A DNA stretch of 64,000 nucleotides from Entomomonas moraniae (lineage in GTDB: Bacteria; Pseudomonadota; Gammaproteobacteria; Pseudomonadales; Pseudomonadaceae): NCBI RefSeq assembly GCF_003991975.1, contig NZ_CP029822.1, positions 62,001 through 126,000 of the forward strand, written 5' to 3'. A model generated the notes under the pieces. It was not told where the DNA came from, did no database searches, and saw only the letters and a list, made by a program, of their open reading frames with translations. Below, piece by piece: positions 50,160 to 60,810 of this stretch. Each line of letters starts with the position of its first letter. Position 1 is the stretch's first letter. Both the position numbers and the translations under genes were made by a program.

Positions 50160-51092
50160 CTAGTGACCTTCAGCATAGATTTTGTTTAGGATATGATTAG
50201 CCCCTGCATCAAGCAGTTGGTCAGCGACGTTAATACCTAATTGTTCAACGTTCTCAAGGGTATCTGTATGTTCTGCAGTTAATACCTGACAGCCTGATGG
50301 GTCAGCCACGAGACCTCTTAAGTAGATTTGTTCTTTATCAAGTATTGCATAACCTGCAATAGGCACTTGGCAGCCACCATTAAGTCGTTTGTTCATTGCG
50401 CGTTCGGCTGTCACACAATAGGCGGTTTCTACGTGATGTAAGGGGTTTAGTAGTGCTTGTAAATCAATATCATTTGTCCTGCATTCGATGCCTACAGCAC
50501 CTTGCCCAGCAGCAGGAAGGCTTTGTTCCACAGAAATATAAGAAGAGATTCTTTCAGATAGTCCCAACCTTTTAAGGCCTGCAGCAGCTAAAATAATAGC
50601 ATCGTATTCATTGTTATCCAGTTTGGCTAGGCGAGTATTAACATTACCGCGTAAAAAGTGGATGTTTAAATCTGGTCTTAACGTTAATAGTTGTGCTTGT
50701 CGGCGTAGGCTAGAGGTTCCCACTATGCTCCCAATAGGAAGCTCATCAATGGTTTTAAACTGATTGGAGACAAAAGCATCACGGGGGTCTTCACGTTGAC
50801 AGATACAGTACAGACCCAACCCATCAGGAAAATCCATGGGAACATCTTTCATTGAGTGGACGGCTATATCTGCTTCGTTTTCTAATAGTGCTGTTTCAAG
50901 CTCTTTAACGAATAAGCCTTTGCCTCCGATTTTGGCAAGTGGGGCATCAAGTAACTTATCACCACGGCTCACTATTTTGAGTAGTTCTACTTGTATTGTT
51001 GGGTAGTGTTTTTCTAAATGACTTTTAACATACTCTGCTTGCCATAATGCTAAAGCACTTTGGCGTGTGGCAATGCGAATAATTCTGGGCAT
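50160..51092 (-). CDS. hemC: Porphobilinogen deaminase (hydroxymethylbilane synthase)
   Basis: This enzyme builds the linear tetrapyrrole from four porphobilinogens. The 310-aa product has [18 protein letters not shown] at the start, [43 protein letters not shown] and the dipyrromethane-binding Cys in [14 protein letters not shown]. It is the first gene of the haem operon. Confidence 0.97.
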   Translation of the reverse strand: MPRIIRIATRQSALALWQAEYVKSHLEKHYPTIQVELLKIVSRGDKLLDAPLAKIGGKGLFVKELETALLENEADIAVHSMKDVPMDFPDGLGLYCICQREDPRDAFVSNQFKTIDELPIGSIVGTSSLRRQAQLLTLRPDLNIHFLRGNVNTRLAKLDNNEYDAIILAAAGLKRLGLSERISSYISVEQSLPAAGQGAVGIECRTNDIDLQALLNPLHHVETAYCVTAERAMNKRLNGGCQVPIAGYAILDKEQIYLRGLVADPSGCQVLTAEHTDTLENVEQLGINVADQLLDAGANHILNKIYAEGH

Positions 51093-51159
51093 ATGTTAAA
51101 TCCAAATTCTAATCAGTGAAAATAGCATAATTATAGTGCTTATGCTGATTAAATACCAA

Positions 51160-51564
51160 TCAACTGGTAATTTTAGGCAATGCTCGGGTTCTTCCTTTGT
51201 CATCAATCGCAACAAAGACAAACGTGGCCTCAGTGACTTTTCGCCAATCATCTGTTATTAAGTCTTTACCCCAAACCTCAACCCGTATTTGAACAGAACT
51301 GCGACCTACGGACAGTGTTTCTGTGTAAAATGAAAGCTGTGATCCCACCTCAACGGGCACTAAAAAAGACATATGGTCGATGGAAACAGTGGCTACACGT
51401 CCTTTAGCAATTTTAGCAGCGATTGATGTTCCTGCAATATCCATTTGAGACACAAGCCAACCGCCATAAATATCGTTAAAGCCATTGGTTGTGCAAGGTA
51501 AGGCTATGATTTGTAAGGCGAGATTACCTTGTGGTGTCAAATAATCTGTATTGTAATTGTGCAT
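51160..51564 (-). CDS. yciA: YciA-like acyl-CoA thioesterase
   Basis: This is a hotdog-fold thioesterase of 134 aa. The family signature is NDIYGGWLVSQMDIAGTSIAAK with the catalytic Asp in QMD, followed by VATVSIDHMSFLVPVEVG and a SVQIRVEVWGKDL strand. It hydrolyses acyl-CoA of varied chain length in related species. It stands upstream of hemC on the same strand, but with a 67-base gap it may have its own promoter. Confidence 0.9.
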   Translation of the reverse strand: MHNYNTDYLTPQGNLALQIIALPCTTNGFNDIYGGWLVSQMDIAGTSIAAKIAKGRVATVSIDHMSFLVPVEVGSQLSFYTETLSVGRSSVQIRVEVWGKDLITDDWRKVTEATFVFVAIDDKGRTRALPKITS

Positions 51565-51786
51565 GTTATTAATTATTCTCTTATTTTCAATCAGTTTTTT
51601 TAGAAGAATTTATTAGTTATTTGGGTGCCTTTGTAACAATCAATAATAAAGTATTTTTTCTTTAACGTATTGAAATATTTGTATTTATTTGTTTTGTTGT
51701 TGTATTATTGACCAATCTCAAGGATTATAAAATAATTTATTGTTTAAACTATTTTATTTATGCCATTAAAAGGACAAGGATTTAAT

Positions 51787-52524
51787 ATGAGCATTGGAAT
51801 AGCGTTATATCATACAGATAACTTATCTGGGCAACAAGCTTATCATTTAGCAACGTTGTTTTTTAAAACTATCAATCAAAATATTACAGATATCTCTTAT
51901 TCTGATGAGTCGAGCGTTTATCACTCTGTAACTCTTGATAAAATTAAGCAAGCAATTGATGCTAAGGCTGTAAAAGGGTTTAGGCTTTATAGCAAAGATG
52001 AAAAGAATCCTCCTTGGTTGGCCTCCTTTGGTTACACAGCAAACGTACAAGAGTATTTTGATTATATAGATATACAGTGTGATACGGCTATTACAGAAAA
52101 TGAGATAGTGCAGTTTCTTCAAGCAGCCGCCGCCTTGGCTTTTATTCCTTATGGCGTTGTTTATGTCAGCGATAATGTTGTTGATGCCTATGAGTATGTC
52201 ATGGAAGAGGGAGTTATCGCTGTTCCTAGTTATGAGCAACATTTTTTGTGGCGAGATGAGACACCGGTTTTTTACGGCAGTGCACGCTATGAAAACAGTA
52301 TGTTGCGTATGGTTTACTCTTGTAACTTAATTAATTTGAAGCATTTAAAAATCTTAATAGACGGAAAGACACTGGAAGATCGCATTTGTAGTGATGAGCA
52401 TTTTGGTAAACTCATTCCAACATCAAATAATGAGTCTTTTATTTGGGAAGTTCCCACCGAACAATTAGAATATGTCAATAAAGTTTGTGGTCAAGCGGGT
52501 GTATTAATTGCTTGGAATAATTAG
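51787..52524 (+). CDS. Hypothetical protein, 245 aa
   Basis: The frame is open from 51760, but AAGGA lies before the ATG at 51787 and this start is chosen. The protein is soluble, rich in aromatic and acidic residues, with an ENEIVQFLQAAAALAFIPYGVVYVSDN stretch in the middle and no signal peptide. Its style resembles small cytoplasmic immunity proteins, but I cannot place it in a family. It stands alone between divergent yciA and a lipoprotein gene. Confidence 0.55.
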   Translation: MSIGIALYHTDNLSGQQAYHLATLFFKTINQNITDISYSDESSVYHSVTLDKIKQAIDAKAVKGFRLYSKDEKNPPWLASFGYTANVQEYFDYIDIQCDTAITENEIVQFLQAAAALAFIPYGVVYVSDNVVDAYEYVMEEGVIAVPSYEQHFLWRDETPVFYGSARYENSMLRMVYSCNLINLKHLKILIDGKTLEDRICSDEHFGKLIPTSNNESFIWEVPTEQLEYVNKVCGQAGVLIAWNN

Positions 52525-52631
52525 TGAAAGATTCGAAGATAAAGTACTTTTTGGTTTATAATAAAGCATAATATGTTATTTTTACTTTAATTTATCTATT
52601 AATAAGTTCCTCCTATTAAAGGATGTAAGGT

Positions 52632-53339
52632 ATGAAGCTTTTTAGCCCATTTGTTATGACTTTATTTTTAACTCCATTATTAATAGCAGGCTGTTCTAGT
52701 CATAAAGAACCTGTGGCCGATTTACCTGAGCTTGAACAAACGGGCCCCATTTGGGGAGATGGCGCAGAGGCCAAAGAAGAGTATATTGACGCTGCTCGCT
52801 TTTCTACAGAGCCTACTACAGTGGGTACTATTTATTATTCTGCTAGCCCTGCGCAAGGTATGGTTGTTGATTCTCCAGCTTTTGCTCAAGGGCGTATTAA
52901 TGTGACAGTATTAGATAAAAATGGTAAAAAAATCCCTATTGTTCAGTCAAAAGGTGATTACTATATTCAAAGTGTTAAAGGGGAAAATTACACGCTTTAC
53001 TTTGAAAATATCAGTAATACAGGGTATGAAGTCATTGTTACTGCGGATGGCATTGATAGTGTAACAGGTAAAGATGGCAGTTATCGCAATCCCGGTTATA
53101 TTTTATTTCCCGGTAATACCATCACTGTAAGAGGTTTTCGTCAAACTAAGAGTGAGTACAAGCCATTTGTTTTTTATGAAAAAGAAAGCCCTTATATTAA
53201 AGGTAGCCGTGAGGGTACAGATGCAAACATTGGTGTCATAGGTTTTGCTCTGTTTGAGCTAACAACGCCAAAAATACCAAAAGAAACAAAGCCGAATGCA
53301 TTTCCCGCACAAACAAATATGTTTAGATTAGATCAATAG
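52632..53339 (+). CDS. Lipoprotein, 235 aa
   Basis: The signal peptide ends in LIAGCSS, a clear lipobox, so the mature protein is lipid-anchored. The following 215 residues are beta-rich (GRINVTVLDKNGKKIPIVQSKGDYYIQSVKGENYTLYFENISNTGYEVIVTADG) and resemble an Ig-like or jelly-roll fold. It is followed after 8 bases by a second small lipoprotein gene, so the two probably form an operon. Function unknown. Confidence 0.65.
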   Translation: MKLFSPFVMTLFLTPLLIAGCSSHKEPVADLPELEQTGPIWGDGAEAKEEYIDAARFSTEPTTVGTIYYSASPAQGMVVDSPAFAQGRINVTVLDKNGKKIPIVQSKGDYYIQSVKGENYTLYFENISNTGYEVIVTADGIDSVTGKDGSYRNPGYILFPGNTITVRGFRQTKSEYKPFVFYEKESPYIKGSREGTDANIGVIGFALFELTTPKIPKETKPNAFPAQTNMFRLDQ

Positions 53340-53347
53340 GGTTTATT

Positions 53348-53647
53348 ATGCAGAAATTATGCATTGTTTTTTGCTTGCTTAGCTTAGGGCTGTTGGGGTG
53401 CTCTAATAAAGAAACCTCTGAAAATCCTTATAAAGAATCACATATTGTGACAGTTGCTCCTAATTATGTAATTGAAGTAAATGAAAAGCCAAAATTAACA
53501 AAAGAACAAATTAATGCTATGAGCGAAGAAGCATTAAAGACACGTTTTAGTGAGTTGCAAAATGAAGAGCTAGCCCTAACGCCGGGTCAGAAGAAAGAAT
53601 TCGATATGATAGGCGAACGATTAAAAGAGTTGTCTACAACGTACTAA
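53348..53647 (+). CDS. Small lipoprotein, 99 aa
   Basis: The signal peptide ends in LGLLGCSN (lipobox LLGC). The mature protein is short, charged and probably helical (KLTKEQINAMSEEALKTRFSELQ). It follows the larger lipoprotein by 8 bases and is likely co-expressed with it. No family is recognised. Confidence 0.65.
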   Translation: MQKLCIVFCLLSLGLLGCSNKETSENPYKESHIVTVAPNYVIEVNEKPKLTKEQINAMSEEALKTRFSELQNEELALTPGQKKEFDMIGERLKELSTTY

Positions 53648-53668
53648 ATTTAATAAAGAGATAGGGCT

Positions 53669-54490
53669 CTATCTCTTTATCTCCAAAGGGAGTTGGAAAA
53701 AATTTTGTGCACATTGAGTAGTATGGTGTGCTGTTTGTTGTTTAGTTTCGTTACGAAAATGGGCAACAGTTTTAAGTACCTCAGGTAAAAAAGCGGGCTC
53801 ATTACGCCTATTTTTAGGTTTTATATCCAGTGTGCGGGGAAGCAGATAAGGTCCATCTGTTTCAAGCATTAAACGCCCAGTAGGAATATCTTTAACCAGT
53901 GGTTGTAAATGTTCGCCCCGCCGCTCATCGCAAATCCAACCTGTAATACCAATATGTAAATCCATATCTAAGTAGTGATACAAAGTCTTCTTATCACCTG
54001 TAAAACAATGAACAATGGCAGCAGGTAGCTGATCTCTAAACTGTTTGAGAATACTCATAAAACGATCATTTGCATCACGCTCATGTAAAAAAACGGGTTT
54101 GTTCAATTCAACAGCCAGTGCAATTTGTTCTTCAAAAACAGCTTCTTGCATTGCTCTAGGACTAAAGTCACGGTTAAAGTCTAATCCACATTCGCCAACA
54201 GCTTTGACGGTTGGCTGTATGAGTAATTGCCTTAAGGTTGTTAGTGTATCGCTATTCCAGTCCTTAGCATGGTGAGGGTGAATCCCTGCTGTACTAAATA
54301 ATCGTGTTGTAGTAGAGTCGTTAGAAAGGCAAAGTGCTAATGCCTGTTGGCTTTCTTGTTCGCTTGTGCCCGTTATTACCATTTGCAATACATTGGCCTG
54401 ATATGCTCGATTAAGCACCTCATTGAGATCATGCTTATAGCTTTTATCTGTTAAGTTTATACCAATATCAATGAGCCATTGATGTTCCAT
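53669..54490 (-). CDS. tatD: TatD family metal-dependent nuclease
   Basis: This TIM-barrel 3'-5' exonuclease has 273 aa. Metal-binding residues are visible in [23 protein letters not shown] (Glu), [10 protein letters not shown] (His), [10 protein letters not shown] (His) and [11 protein letters not shown] (Asp). The N-terminal [14 protein letters not shown] is typical of TatD, slightly different from the usual DxHxH because the first metal site is DIGIN, as in E. coli TatD itself. It is followed upstream by cmoM. Confidence 0.92.
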   Translation of the reverse strand: MEHQWLIDIGINLTDKSYKHDLNEVLNRAYQANVLQMVITGTSEQESQQALALCLSNDSTTTRLFSTAGIHPHHAKDWNSDTLTTLRQLLIQPTVKAVGECGLDFNRDFSPRAMQEAVFEEQIALAVELNKPVFLHERDANDRFMSILKQFRDQLPAAIVHCFTGDKKTLYHYLDMDLHIGITGWICDERRGEHLQPLVKDIPTGRLMLETDGPYLLPRTLDIKPKNRRNEPAFLPEVLKTVAHFRNETKQQTAHHTTQCAQNFFQLPLEIKR

Positions 54491-54508
54491 AAAGTTCTCT
54501 CTCGTGTT

Positions 54509-55252
54509 CTATTTAGGCTGACAGAGCCAGTGAGTATAACGACCTAAGCCTGAGAATGTAGGGTGCTTGCAATAGGCTAGTTCCATTTCGATGAGCTCAT
54601 TTGGGTCTGCTTTAGCTTGAAAGTCAAAGGGCATATAGTCGTGAAATACCCTTATTCCACTTTGCGCAATAATTTCCCAATCAGTATTCATGGCCTGTTT
54701 TAATTCATTAGAGGCGATAGGATTTTGTGGGGTTAAACTTTGCTTTTCACCAGAAAACTGTTGTTTTTTTAATTTCTTAAAGTGGCCTTTTAATAAGTTG
54801 CGATAGATTAAGGCATCTTTATTATAAAAAGCCAGTGAAAGCGTCCCTCTAGGGTGAGTAAATGTTTTGAGAGTATCTAAAATACTCAATGGGTCAGCTA
54901 GCCATTCTAGCACCGCATGGCAAATGACTAAATCAAAAGATTGATTAAATGATAGTTGTTGCCATGGCTGTTGAATAAAGTCAGCGGTGAGTTTCGCTTG
55001 TGCAAACTGTTCTTTTGCTGTATCAAGCATAACCGCAGAAGGCTCTGTGACCGTAACATGATACCCTTGTTGCGCTAACCAGAGAGAAATATGCCCTTGC
55101 CCCGCGCCAATATCCAATACATTGATTGGTTTGTTAGGAAGAACCGTAGCGAGGTCTTGCTGCAAAACAGCTAGGCGGATAGCTCCTTTTGTACTGCCAT
55201 AAATTTTCTCAGCAAAACGGCCTGCCAACTCATCAAAATAGCGATCTGTCAT
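54509..55252 (-). CDS. cmoM: CmoM tRNA uridine methyltransferase
   Basis: This is a SAM-dependent enzyme that methylates carboxymethoxyuridine in the tRNA wobble position. The 247-aa product has FDELAGRFAEKIYGSTKGAIRLAVLQQDL, the SAM motif VLDIGAGQGHISLWLAQQG and VICHAVLEWLADP, which are characteristic of the old SmtA group. It is divergent from pyrD and lies 18 bases upstream of tatD. Confidence 0.9.
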   Translation of the reverse strand: MTDRYFDELAGRFAEKIYGSTKGAIRLAVLQQDLATVLPNKPINVLDIGAGQGHISLWLAQQGYHVTVTEPSAVMLDTAKEQFAQAKLTADFIQQPWQQLSFNQSFDLVICHAVLEWLADPLSILDTLKTFTHPRGTLSLAFYNKDALIYRNLLKGHFKKLKKQQFSGEKQSLTPQNPIASNELKQAMNTDWEIIAQSGIRVFHDYMPFDFQAKADPNELIEMELAYCKHPTFSGLGRYTHWLCQPK

Positions 55253-55346
55253 AGTTTACTTAACTTGAGTCAATAGAATTTTATACCGTATTTTAGAGTG
55301 AAGTGGTTATAATAAGAAACTATTATTTTCTCTATTTGAGGGCATT

Positions 55347-56369
55347 ATGTATAAATTGGTTCGCCCATTATTATTTAAACTCGATCCTGAAACAGCTCAT
55401 GACTTAGCCATTCAAGCGTTAAAAATTCGCGGTAAATTGTGTTGTGGTAGCTGTAGCCAAACACTACCTGTTAATGTGATGGGGCTTAATTTTGACAATC
55501 CTGTTGGGCTAGCTGCAGGTCTTGATAAAAATGGTGATGCAATCGATGGTCTTGCTTCTCAAGGATTCGGGTTTATTGAAGTTGGTACAGTTACCCCTAG
55601 ACCTCAACCCGGTAATCCAAAGCCACGGCTATTTCGATTGCTACAAGCAGAAGCGATTATTAATCGGATGGGTTTTAATAACCAAGGTGTTGATTATTTG
55701 ATTGCCAATGTTCAGGCAAAAAAATACAAAGGTATTTTAGGCATTAATATTGGTAAAAATTTTGATACACCCGTTGATGAGGCAGAGAGAGATTATTTAA
55801 TTTGTCTAGAAAAAGTTTATCCTTATGCTGACTATATTGCGGTTAATTTAAGTTCTCCAAATACCCCAGGACTACGGACTTTACAATTTGGTGATCACTT
55901 TAAAAAGTTGTTAGATCTTCTTAAATCTAAGCAGCAAGCACTAGCACAACAACATAATTGCTATGTCCCTATTGCTGTTAAAATCGCACCTGATATGACC
56001 CATGAAGAAACAGCCTTTATAGCTAACACACTGGTTGATTCTGGGATGGATGCTGTTATCGCCACCAATACAACCATTTCGCGTGAGGCAGTAAAACATT
56101 TGCCCCATGGCACTGAAATAGGTGGCCTTTCAGGTGCTCCGCTATTTGAGCAAAGTTGTAAAATGGTTAGCTTTTTATCAGAAACTTTACAAGGCAAGTT
56201 ACCGATTATTGCATCAGGTGGCGTTACAAAGGCAAGTGATGCCGTACAAATGTTAAAAGCAGGTGCATCATTGGTACAGGTCTACACAGGCTTTATATAC
56301 CATGGTAATAAACTGATTAGTGATTCAGTAGCGGCTATTAAAAAAGAGAATATATTGCCCAAAAAATAA
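55347..56369 (+). CDS. pyrD: Dihydroorotate dehydrogenase (quinone), class 2
   Basis: This enzyme oxidises dihydroorotate in pyrimidine synthesis with quinone as acceptor. The 340-aa product has the N-terminal helical extension of class 2 ([24 protein letters not shown]), [38 protein letters not shown], the catalytic Ser in [15 protein letters not shown], and [31 protein letters not shown]. Start and length are normal. Confidence 0.97.
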   Translation: MYKLVRPLLFKLDPETAHDLAIQALKIRGKLCCGSCSQTLPVNVMGLNFDNPVGLAAGLDKNGDAIDGLASQGFGFIEVGTVTPRPQPGNPKPRLFRLLQAEAIINRMGFNNQGVDYLIANVQAKKYKGILGINIGKNFDTPVDEAERDYLICLEKVYPYADYIAVNLSSPNTPGLRTLQFGDHFKKLLDLLKSKQQALAQQHNCYVPIAVKIAPDMTHEETAFIANTLVDSGMDAVIATNTTISREAVKHLPHGTEIGGLSGAPLFEQSCKMVSFLSETLQGKLPIIASGGVTKASDAVQMLKAGASLVQVYTGFIYHGNKLISDSVAAIKKENILPKK

Positions 56370-56471
56370 TATACTTAATACCAGTAGCTAGTATTTAAAG
56401 AGAAAAGTCTGGCTTTTGTCTTTAAAACTGGTCTGGCAGATTTTTTTCTAAATAAATTGGGAGAATTTATT

Positions 56472-56825
56472 ATGAAAAAAACATTACTTATCGCTGCATT
56501 GCTGACTGTTGGATGTACAGGAGTGTTAGCACAGCAGGGCGGTTATACAGGGCCAAAATCTACAGGTGTTGTGAATGTTGCGCAAGCTAAGCAAATGCGT
56601 GATGACACAAAAGTTACATTACATGGAACGATTGTAAAACAGTTGGGGGATGAAAAATATTTATTTAAAGACAGCACGGGTGAGATAACGATCGAAATCG
56701 ATGATGATGATTGGAATGGTTTAGCCATAGGTGCTAATGATCAAATTGAAATTTATGGTGAAGTAGATAAGGATTGGAATTCTGTTGAAATTGATGTTGA
56801 TAGTATTCGTAAAGTGAATCAATAG
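56472..56825 (+). CDS. YgiW/BOF family periplasmic protein
   Basis: The ATG at 56472 has GGGAGAA upstream; the frame is open five codons earlier. A signal peptide with cleavage after VLA precedes GGYTGPKSTGVVNVAQAK and then a bacterial OB-fold of the YgiW/NirD type (DDTKVTLHGTIVKQLGDEKYLFKDSTGEITIEIDDDDW). Such proteins (YgiW, VisP) are linked to stress tolerance and envelope function in enterobacteria. Confidence 0.9.
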   Translation: MKKTLLIAALLTVGCTGVLAQQGGYTGPKSTGVVNVAQAKQMRDDTKVTLHGTIVKQLGDEKYLFKDSTGEITIEIDDDDWNGLAIGANDQIEIYGEVDKDWNSVEIDVDSIRKVNQ

Positions 56826-56850
56826 TTTTTCTCATGTTAGGTTATATAAA

Positions 56851-56872
56851 AAAGGATCGATAATGATCCTTT
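56851..56872 (+). terminator. Rho-independent terminator after the YgiW-type gene
   Basis: AAAGGATC (56851-56858) pairs with GATCCTTT (56865-56872), followed by more T. Confidence 0.88.
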
Positions 56873-57100
56873 TTTATAGCTTGAATTCTAGTATTTGTTT
56901 TTGTTTATAATGATCTAGCTTAATAAAATAGTCTGTTATTTATATATAATTATAGTCAGGCAACTAAATAGTATTCTTTAATTTTTATATTATGAGTTAA
57001 AGTAATAATTTTGTGTTGTGTTAAAGGTCAGTGTATACTGTTTGCTAAAATTGCCTGTAGAGCGATAATTTAAACACTATTATTATATATAGGTAGTTAC

Positions 57101-57649
57101 ATGACAGATAATTTCTTTGCAATTTTTGTACTGTTTATTTTAGTAATACTTCTAAGCTTATTGATTTATAAGTTTTATGAATTAAGTAAAGCCTCAAAAA
57201 AGCAATTACTAAAGACATCTGATTTTAACCTATTGCTAGAAGAGATAGATGATATTGACGGTTTTAATTATTTCCTTTACGAGAAATCAGTTAATTATGA
57301 GGATTTTGAAAAAGAGAAATTATTTTTACAGCAGTATCTTGAGAAAAACTCTGGTTCATTGGAGCAGTTGGCTAATGCTTATGACTTGATAGAAATTTAT
57401 ATTGATTACAAGTTAAATAATGCACCGGATTCTCAACAGACTGTTCTTATGTCCTTTTATACTACGCATTACGAGCTTACGAAGGAATGCTTAAAGAAAA
57501 AATTTGAAGAGAAATCAAATACGTTGATCAATAATAAAATGTCAGATCCTTTATTGATGAATGGAACAAATAGCTCGGGGCAAACGGTAAAAGGCATACA
57601 AGAAAGTAGTTTGGCAGTACAATTACTTAAGCTTAAAACAAAAAACTAA
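57101..57649 (+). CDS. Membrane-anchored hypothetical protein, 182 aa
   Basis: The N-terminus has one membrane span (FFAIFVLFILVILLSLLIYKF) followed by a charged, helical cytoplasmic or periplasmic part (YLEKNSGSLEQLANAYDLIEIYIDYKL). No family is recognised. It lies just before the broken T6SS effector region and ends with its own terminator. Confidence 0.6.
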   Translation: MTDNFFAIFVLFILVILLSLLIYKFYELSKASKKQLLKTSDFNLLLEEIDDIDGFNYFLYEKSVNYEDFEKEKLFLQQYLEKNSGSLEQLANAYDLIEIYIDYKLNNAPDSQQTVLMSFYTTHYELTKECLKKKFEEKSNTLINNKMSDPLLMNGTNSSGQTVKGIQESSLAVQLLKLKTKN

Positions 57650-57654
57650 CACAA

Positions 57655-57680
57655 AAAGCCCTTTAATACTAAAGGGCTTT
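57655..57680 (+). terminator. Rho-independent terminator after 57649
   Basis: AAAGCCCTTTA pairs with TAAAGGGCTTT and is followed by more T. The next 480 bases (57681-58163) are very AT-rich and contain no gene that I can support. Confidence 0.88.
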
Positions 57681-58163
57681 TTTAATGGGGCAGATTAATT
57701 ATGCAATCAGCTTTCTACTTTAAAAACTAAAATTAGTACAATCAATATAAAGCAAATCCAATACTGTTTATCTTCTTTACTAAAAGAGATAGCCCGTGTA
57801 CTAAGCTAATAAAAGGTTACCTAGTTTCTGCTGGTATTTAACAATGCTAAAAATAACAAGAGTTGTTAAATGTAACAATTGAAATCGCTACTTCAGCTGT
57901 AGAATATTTTTTATAATAAGTATTATGATCTATTAAGAAAAGTATTAATCATTATTAATTTTATTGTTAAAGTAACTCTTTTTTATTTATTGAATTATAT
58001 TTTGATTATAACTTGTTTTTGTAAAAGAGAATTTTATTTACTTACTCGACTAAAGTTTAATGCTAAAATGCTAGGTATTAGGTTAGTTTATTATGAGTTA
58101 TATGGATTATAATAACTATAAATCATTGTTTGAAATGTAGTAGTCATAAGGGAAGTACGCTAT

Positions 58164-59653
58164 ATGTTTTACACAGCTAATCAAACCATCTTTAGTCTCG
58201 ATATTCAGGGCGTAGAAAACAGAGAAGGCTCAAAGCTTCAGGTACTGGCATTTGATGGTATTGAAGCTGTCAACAGCGAATACATCTTTGAAGTTACGTT
58301 AGTGTCAAAGCACTTGCGTTATGACATCACCAAACTATTGAGCAAGTCGGCTTATTTATCCTTTACTCCTAATAAAAAACAAGGGATTAATGGGATCATC
58401 CTTTCTGTTAAGCGTGCGGCCATTGGTCATGAATATTCTTTATTTAGAATCATCCTAGCCCCAAATTCTATCATCTTTACAATGAAGTGAATCAACGTGC
58501 GTTTGTTGATCAATCGGTACCTGAAATTATTAGCATGGTGCTGTCTGAAAAAGGTTGTCAGCAAGGCGATGGTATGGATTTTGTCTTTAAGCTCAAAGAA
58601 GAGTATCCTAAACGCGAGTTTTGTTGCCAATATGAAGAGACTACTGCTCACTTTGTTCACAGGCTTTGTGAAGAGGAAGGTATCAATATTTTTTATCAAC
58701 ATAATGAAGATAATCATTGTATGATCTTATGTGATGATAATAACTATTTCCCGAATCTAGATAATAATTTTACATATGCTCCAGATACAGGGTTTGTTGC
58801 TGACCATCCTGAGTTTAAACGCTTTGATGTCAATCTAAACAGCAGTACGACCGAAACCACCTACGCCGCCTTAAAAGAACTCGGTCAACAACAGCTAATG
58901 CCCGAGGCGCAACGCCAGTCACACCATGAGCGCGGTTTACTGCACTACCTAAACCCGGTCAATTGGTTTAACTCAAGTACCTACGATAGCGACATGAGTC
59001 AAACCGATAAAGACCATATAGAACAAGTTCAAACCACCGAAGACATCGAAAAAATGTCTGAGGTAGGGCAGGGCTATGACATTGAAGGGGTTGATGGTAA
59101 AAAACCGTTTGAACTAGAAGAAATTGATGGCTTAAAAGTATTAATAGGCACTTTGGCTTGCGACAATACCCATACCATTTCTGCCTATGAACAGGCACAG
59201 TATGCCTGCTATCGCAGTATCTACATCCACAGCAAAGTGCTGGTGGTAGACGATATCTTTACCTTGATTGCTTCGGCCAATATCAATATTCTCAGTCTGT
59301 GGGCTGATTCTGAATCAGGTATTGCCGTGCCCGATGCAGCGCTAGGTTATAAAATGCGTAAAGAACTATGGGAAATGCATGCTACAGAATCAATGGATAA
59401 CCCAGATAATAATTCCAGTGTAGCCATAAAATGTGATGCCGTTGCTAATTATGAGCATTGGAATAATTTTATGAATGATAATTGGAAATATAAGGCAAAG
59501 CGCCAACCCCTAGCCGCACACATTGTACGTTTTTGGGACACTACAACAGGATATGCTTATGCCGTGGATTTATCACCGTCCTTTATCTTACCTTGTTATT
59601 CTTTTATTACTCAGTTTCTGGACAGGAGCTCTTATGGCTTACCCACAAATTAA
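58164..59653 (+). pseudogene. Broken vgrG start fused to the C-terminal half of a phospholipase D effector
   Basis: The first part (from FYTANQTIFSLDIQGVENREG) is the N-terminal spike domain of VgrG. At 58461-58466 a one-base loss shifts the frame: the reading goes from LAP into NSIIFTMK and stop, while the other frame continues KFYHLYNEVNQRAFVDQS, as a VgrG should. In that second frame VgrG sequence runs to about 58870. It is then joined to sequence from a Tle5-like phospholipase D (LMPEAQRQSHHERGLLHYLNP, then IHSKVLVVDD, the second HKD motif). The N-terminal HKD half is missing. The locus cannot make a normal VgrG or effector. Confidence 0.8.
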
Positions 59654-60485
59654 ATGCGCCTACGAAAAAGACAACAACCCGCCATTAAGTAAAGAGGCTG
59701 ACCAATATTTTCAAACCGCTCGGCAGCTGGAAAAATCAGCAGGAGTTCGCAACTGGCCATTGATCGAAAGCAATTACCAAAAAGCCATCGACCTTAACCA
59801 CTGGAAAGCCATGAACAATTTGGCCATTCTCTACCGTAAGGGGGCTTACAACGTTAATGACAAACTAGACCACCCTACCGGTATTGTGCCCAACAAAGAC
59901 CGCATGCTCGCCCTTTATGCCCGAATGGTACAACTCAAAGTACCCATGGGCTATTACAACTGGGCGGTGGCGATACAACGAGGCCAAGTTAAAAATGCCC
60001 AAAAAGGCGGTAGCGCCAGCTATATGCACCGTGCCGCCGAACTGGGCTACCCCCTTGCTCAAGTAGCCATTGGTAACCACTTTGCCTTTGGCTTACCACA
60101 AGGCCAACAGCGTGATGACCTTGCTGAAGCCTATTTTCGTTGTGCGGGGGCTCAAGATAATACTGAAGCATTAATTGAAGTAGCAGACTTTTTTTATGTC
60201 TCTAAACAAAATATGCCTTTGGCTGCTTTTTATTATCTGCGCGCCGCTTCTTTGGGTAGTACAAAAAGTTTTATGTTTATTATGAATATGTTTAGAGAAG
60301 AGCCTAAAGCTTATAACTTTGGCTATCTTCCTAACCCAGAATGATCGAATATCTATAAGGGTTTTTATGCACAGCTCAGAAAGAACCCTAATTTAACTTT
60401 CCCAAACCTAATGAAAGAGTATCTGTTACCACGTCATCCCACCCGAGGCTACGATGTTGATCATCCCGACACAAGGCCACAATAA
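59634..60485 (+). pseudogene. Sel1/DUF6396-type putative immunity gene cut by TGA
   Basis: The frame starts with ATG at 59634 after CAGGAG and gives YPQIKCAYEKDNNPPLSKEA and Sel1-like repeats (AIDLNHWKAMNNLAILYRKG; AAELGYPLAQVAIGNHFAFG). TGA at 60342-60344 stops it after 236 residues. The same frame then continues for 46 codons (YAQLRKNPNLTFPNLMKEYL ... YDVDHPDTRPQ) to TAA at 60485. Sel1-like proteins are the known immunity partners of Tle5 phospholipases (the PldB neighbours of P. aeruginosa), so this was probably the immunity gene of the adjacent effector. The 236-aa form may still be made. Confidence 0.72.
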
Positions 60486-60646
60486 ACTATGAGTAAAGAT
60501 GCATTAAACGTCATGCAGGTGAGTCTCGCTACACCATTAGATTGTAACTAAGGCTTACGCTACAAAATCCGTTTTTTGGCTTTGTGAAGTATTGAGTGCT
60601 ATTTGAGGATGGGAATAGATTAAATAATAAATAAAAGGCATTAAAA

Positions 60647-60675
60647 AAGCCTAGTTAATTTAATTAACTAGGCTT
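60647..60675 (-). terminator. Terminator of a minus-strand tRNA gene
   Basis: A 12-bp stem (AAGCCTAGTTAA at 60647-60658 with its complement at 60664-60675), followed on the minus strand by six T, lies 6 bases beyond the tRNA 3' end at 60682. Confidence 0.82.
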
Positions 60676-60681
60676 TGTATA

Positions 60682-60705
60682 TGGTGCCAGGGGACGGTCT
60701 CGAAC
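60682..60705 (-). other. tRNA 3'-end fragment, attachment site of an integrated element
   Basis: On the minus strand these 24 bases read GTTCGAGACCGTC then CCCTGGC, A and CCA. They fit tRNA positions 53-76: T-loop GTTCGA, T-stem 3' strand CCGTC, acceptor 3' strand CCCTGGC, discriminator A and encoded CCA. The bases further right do not continue the tRNA. A 3' end next to the tRNA's own terminator but without the 5' part is the usual distal att site of an element integrated in a tRNA gene; the element must extend to the right. The tRNA identity is not determined. Confidence 0.75.
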
Positions 60706-60810
60706 ATTAATATATAATAATCTATTATTATTTTTTAGTTATTTATAACTACTGCTATTTAATGATTATATACTATAACGGTCATTTATATATCTATTGA
60801 CATCATTATT

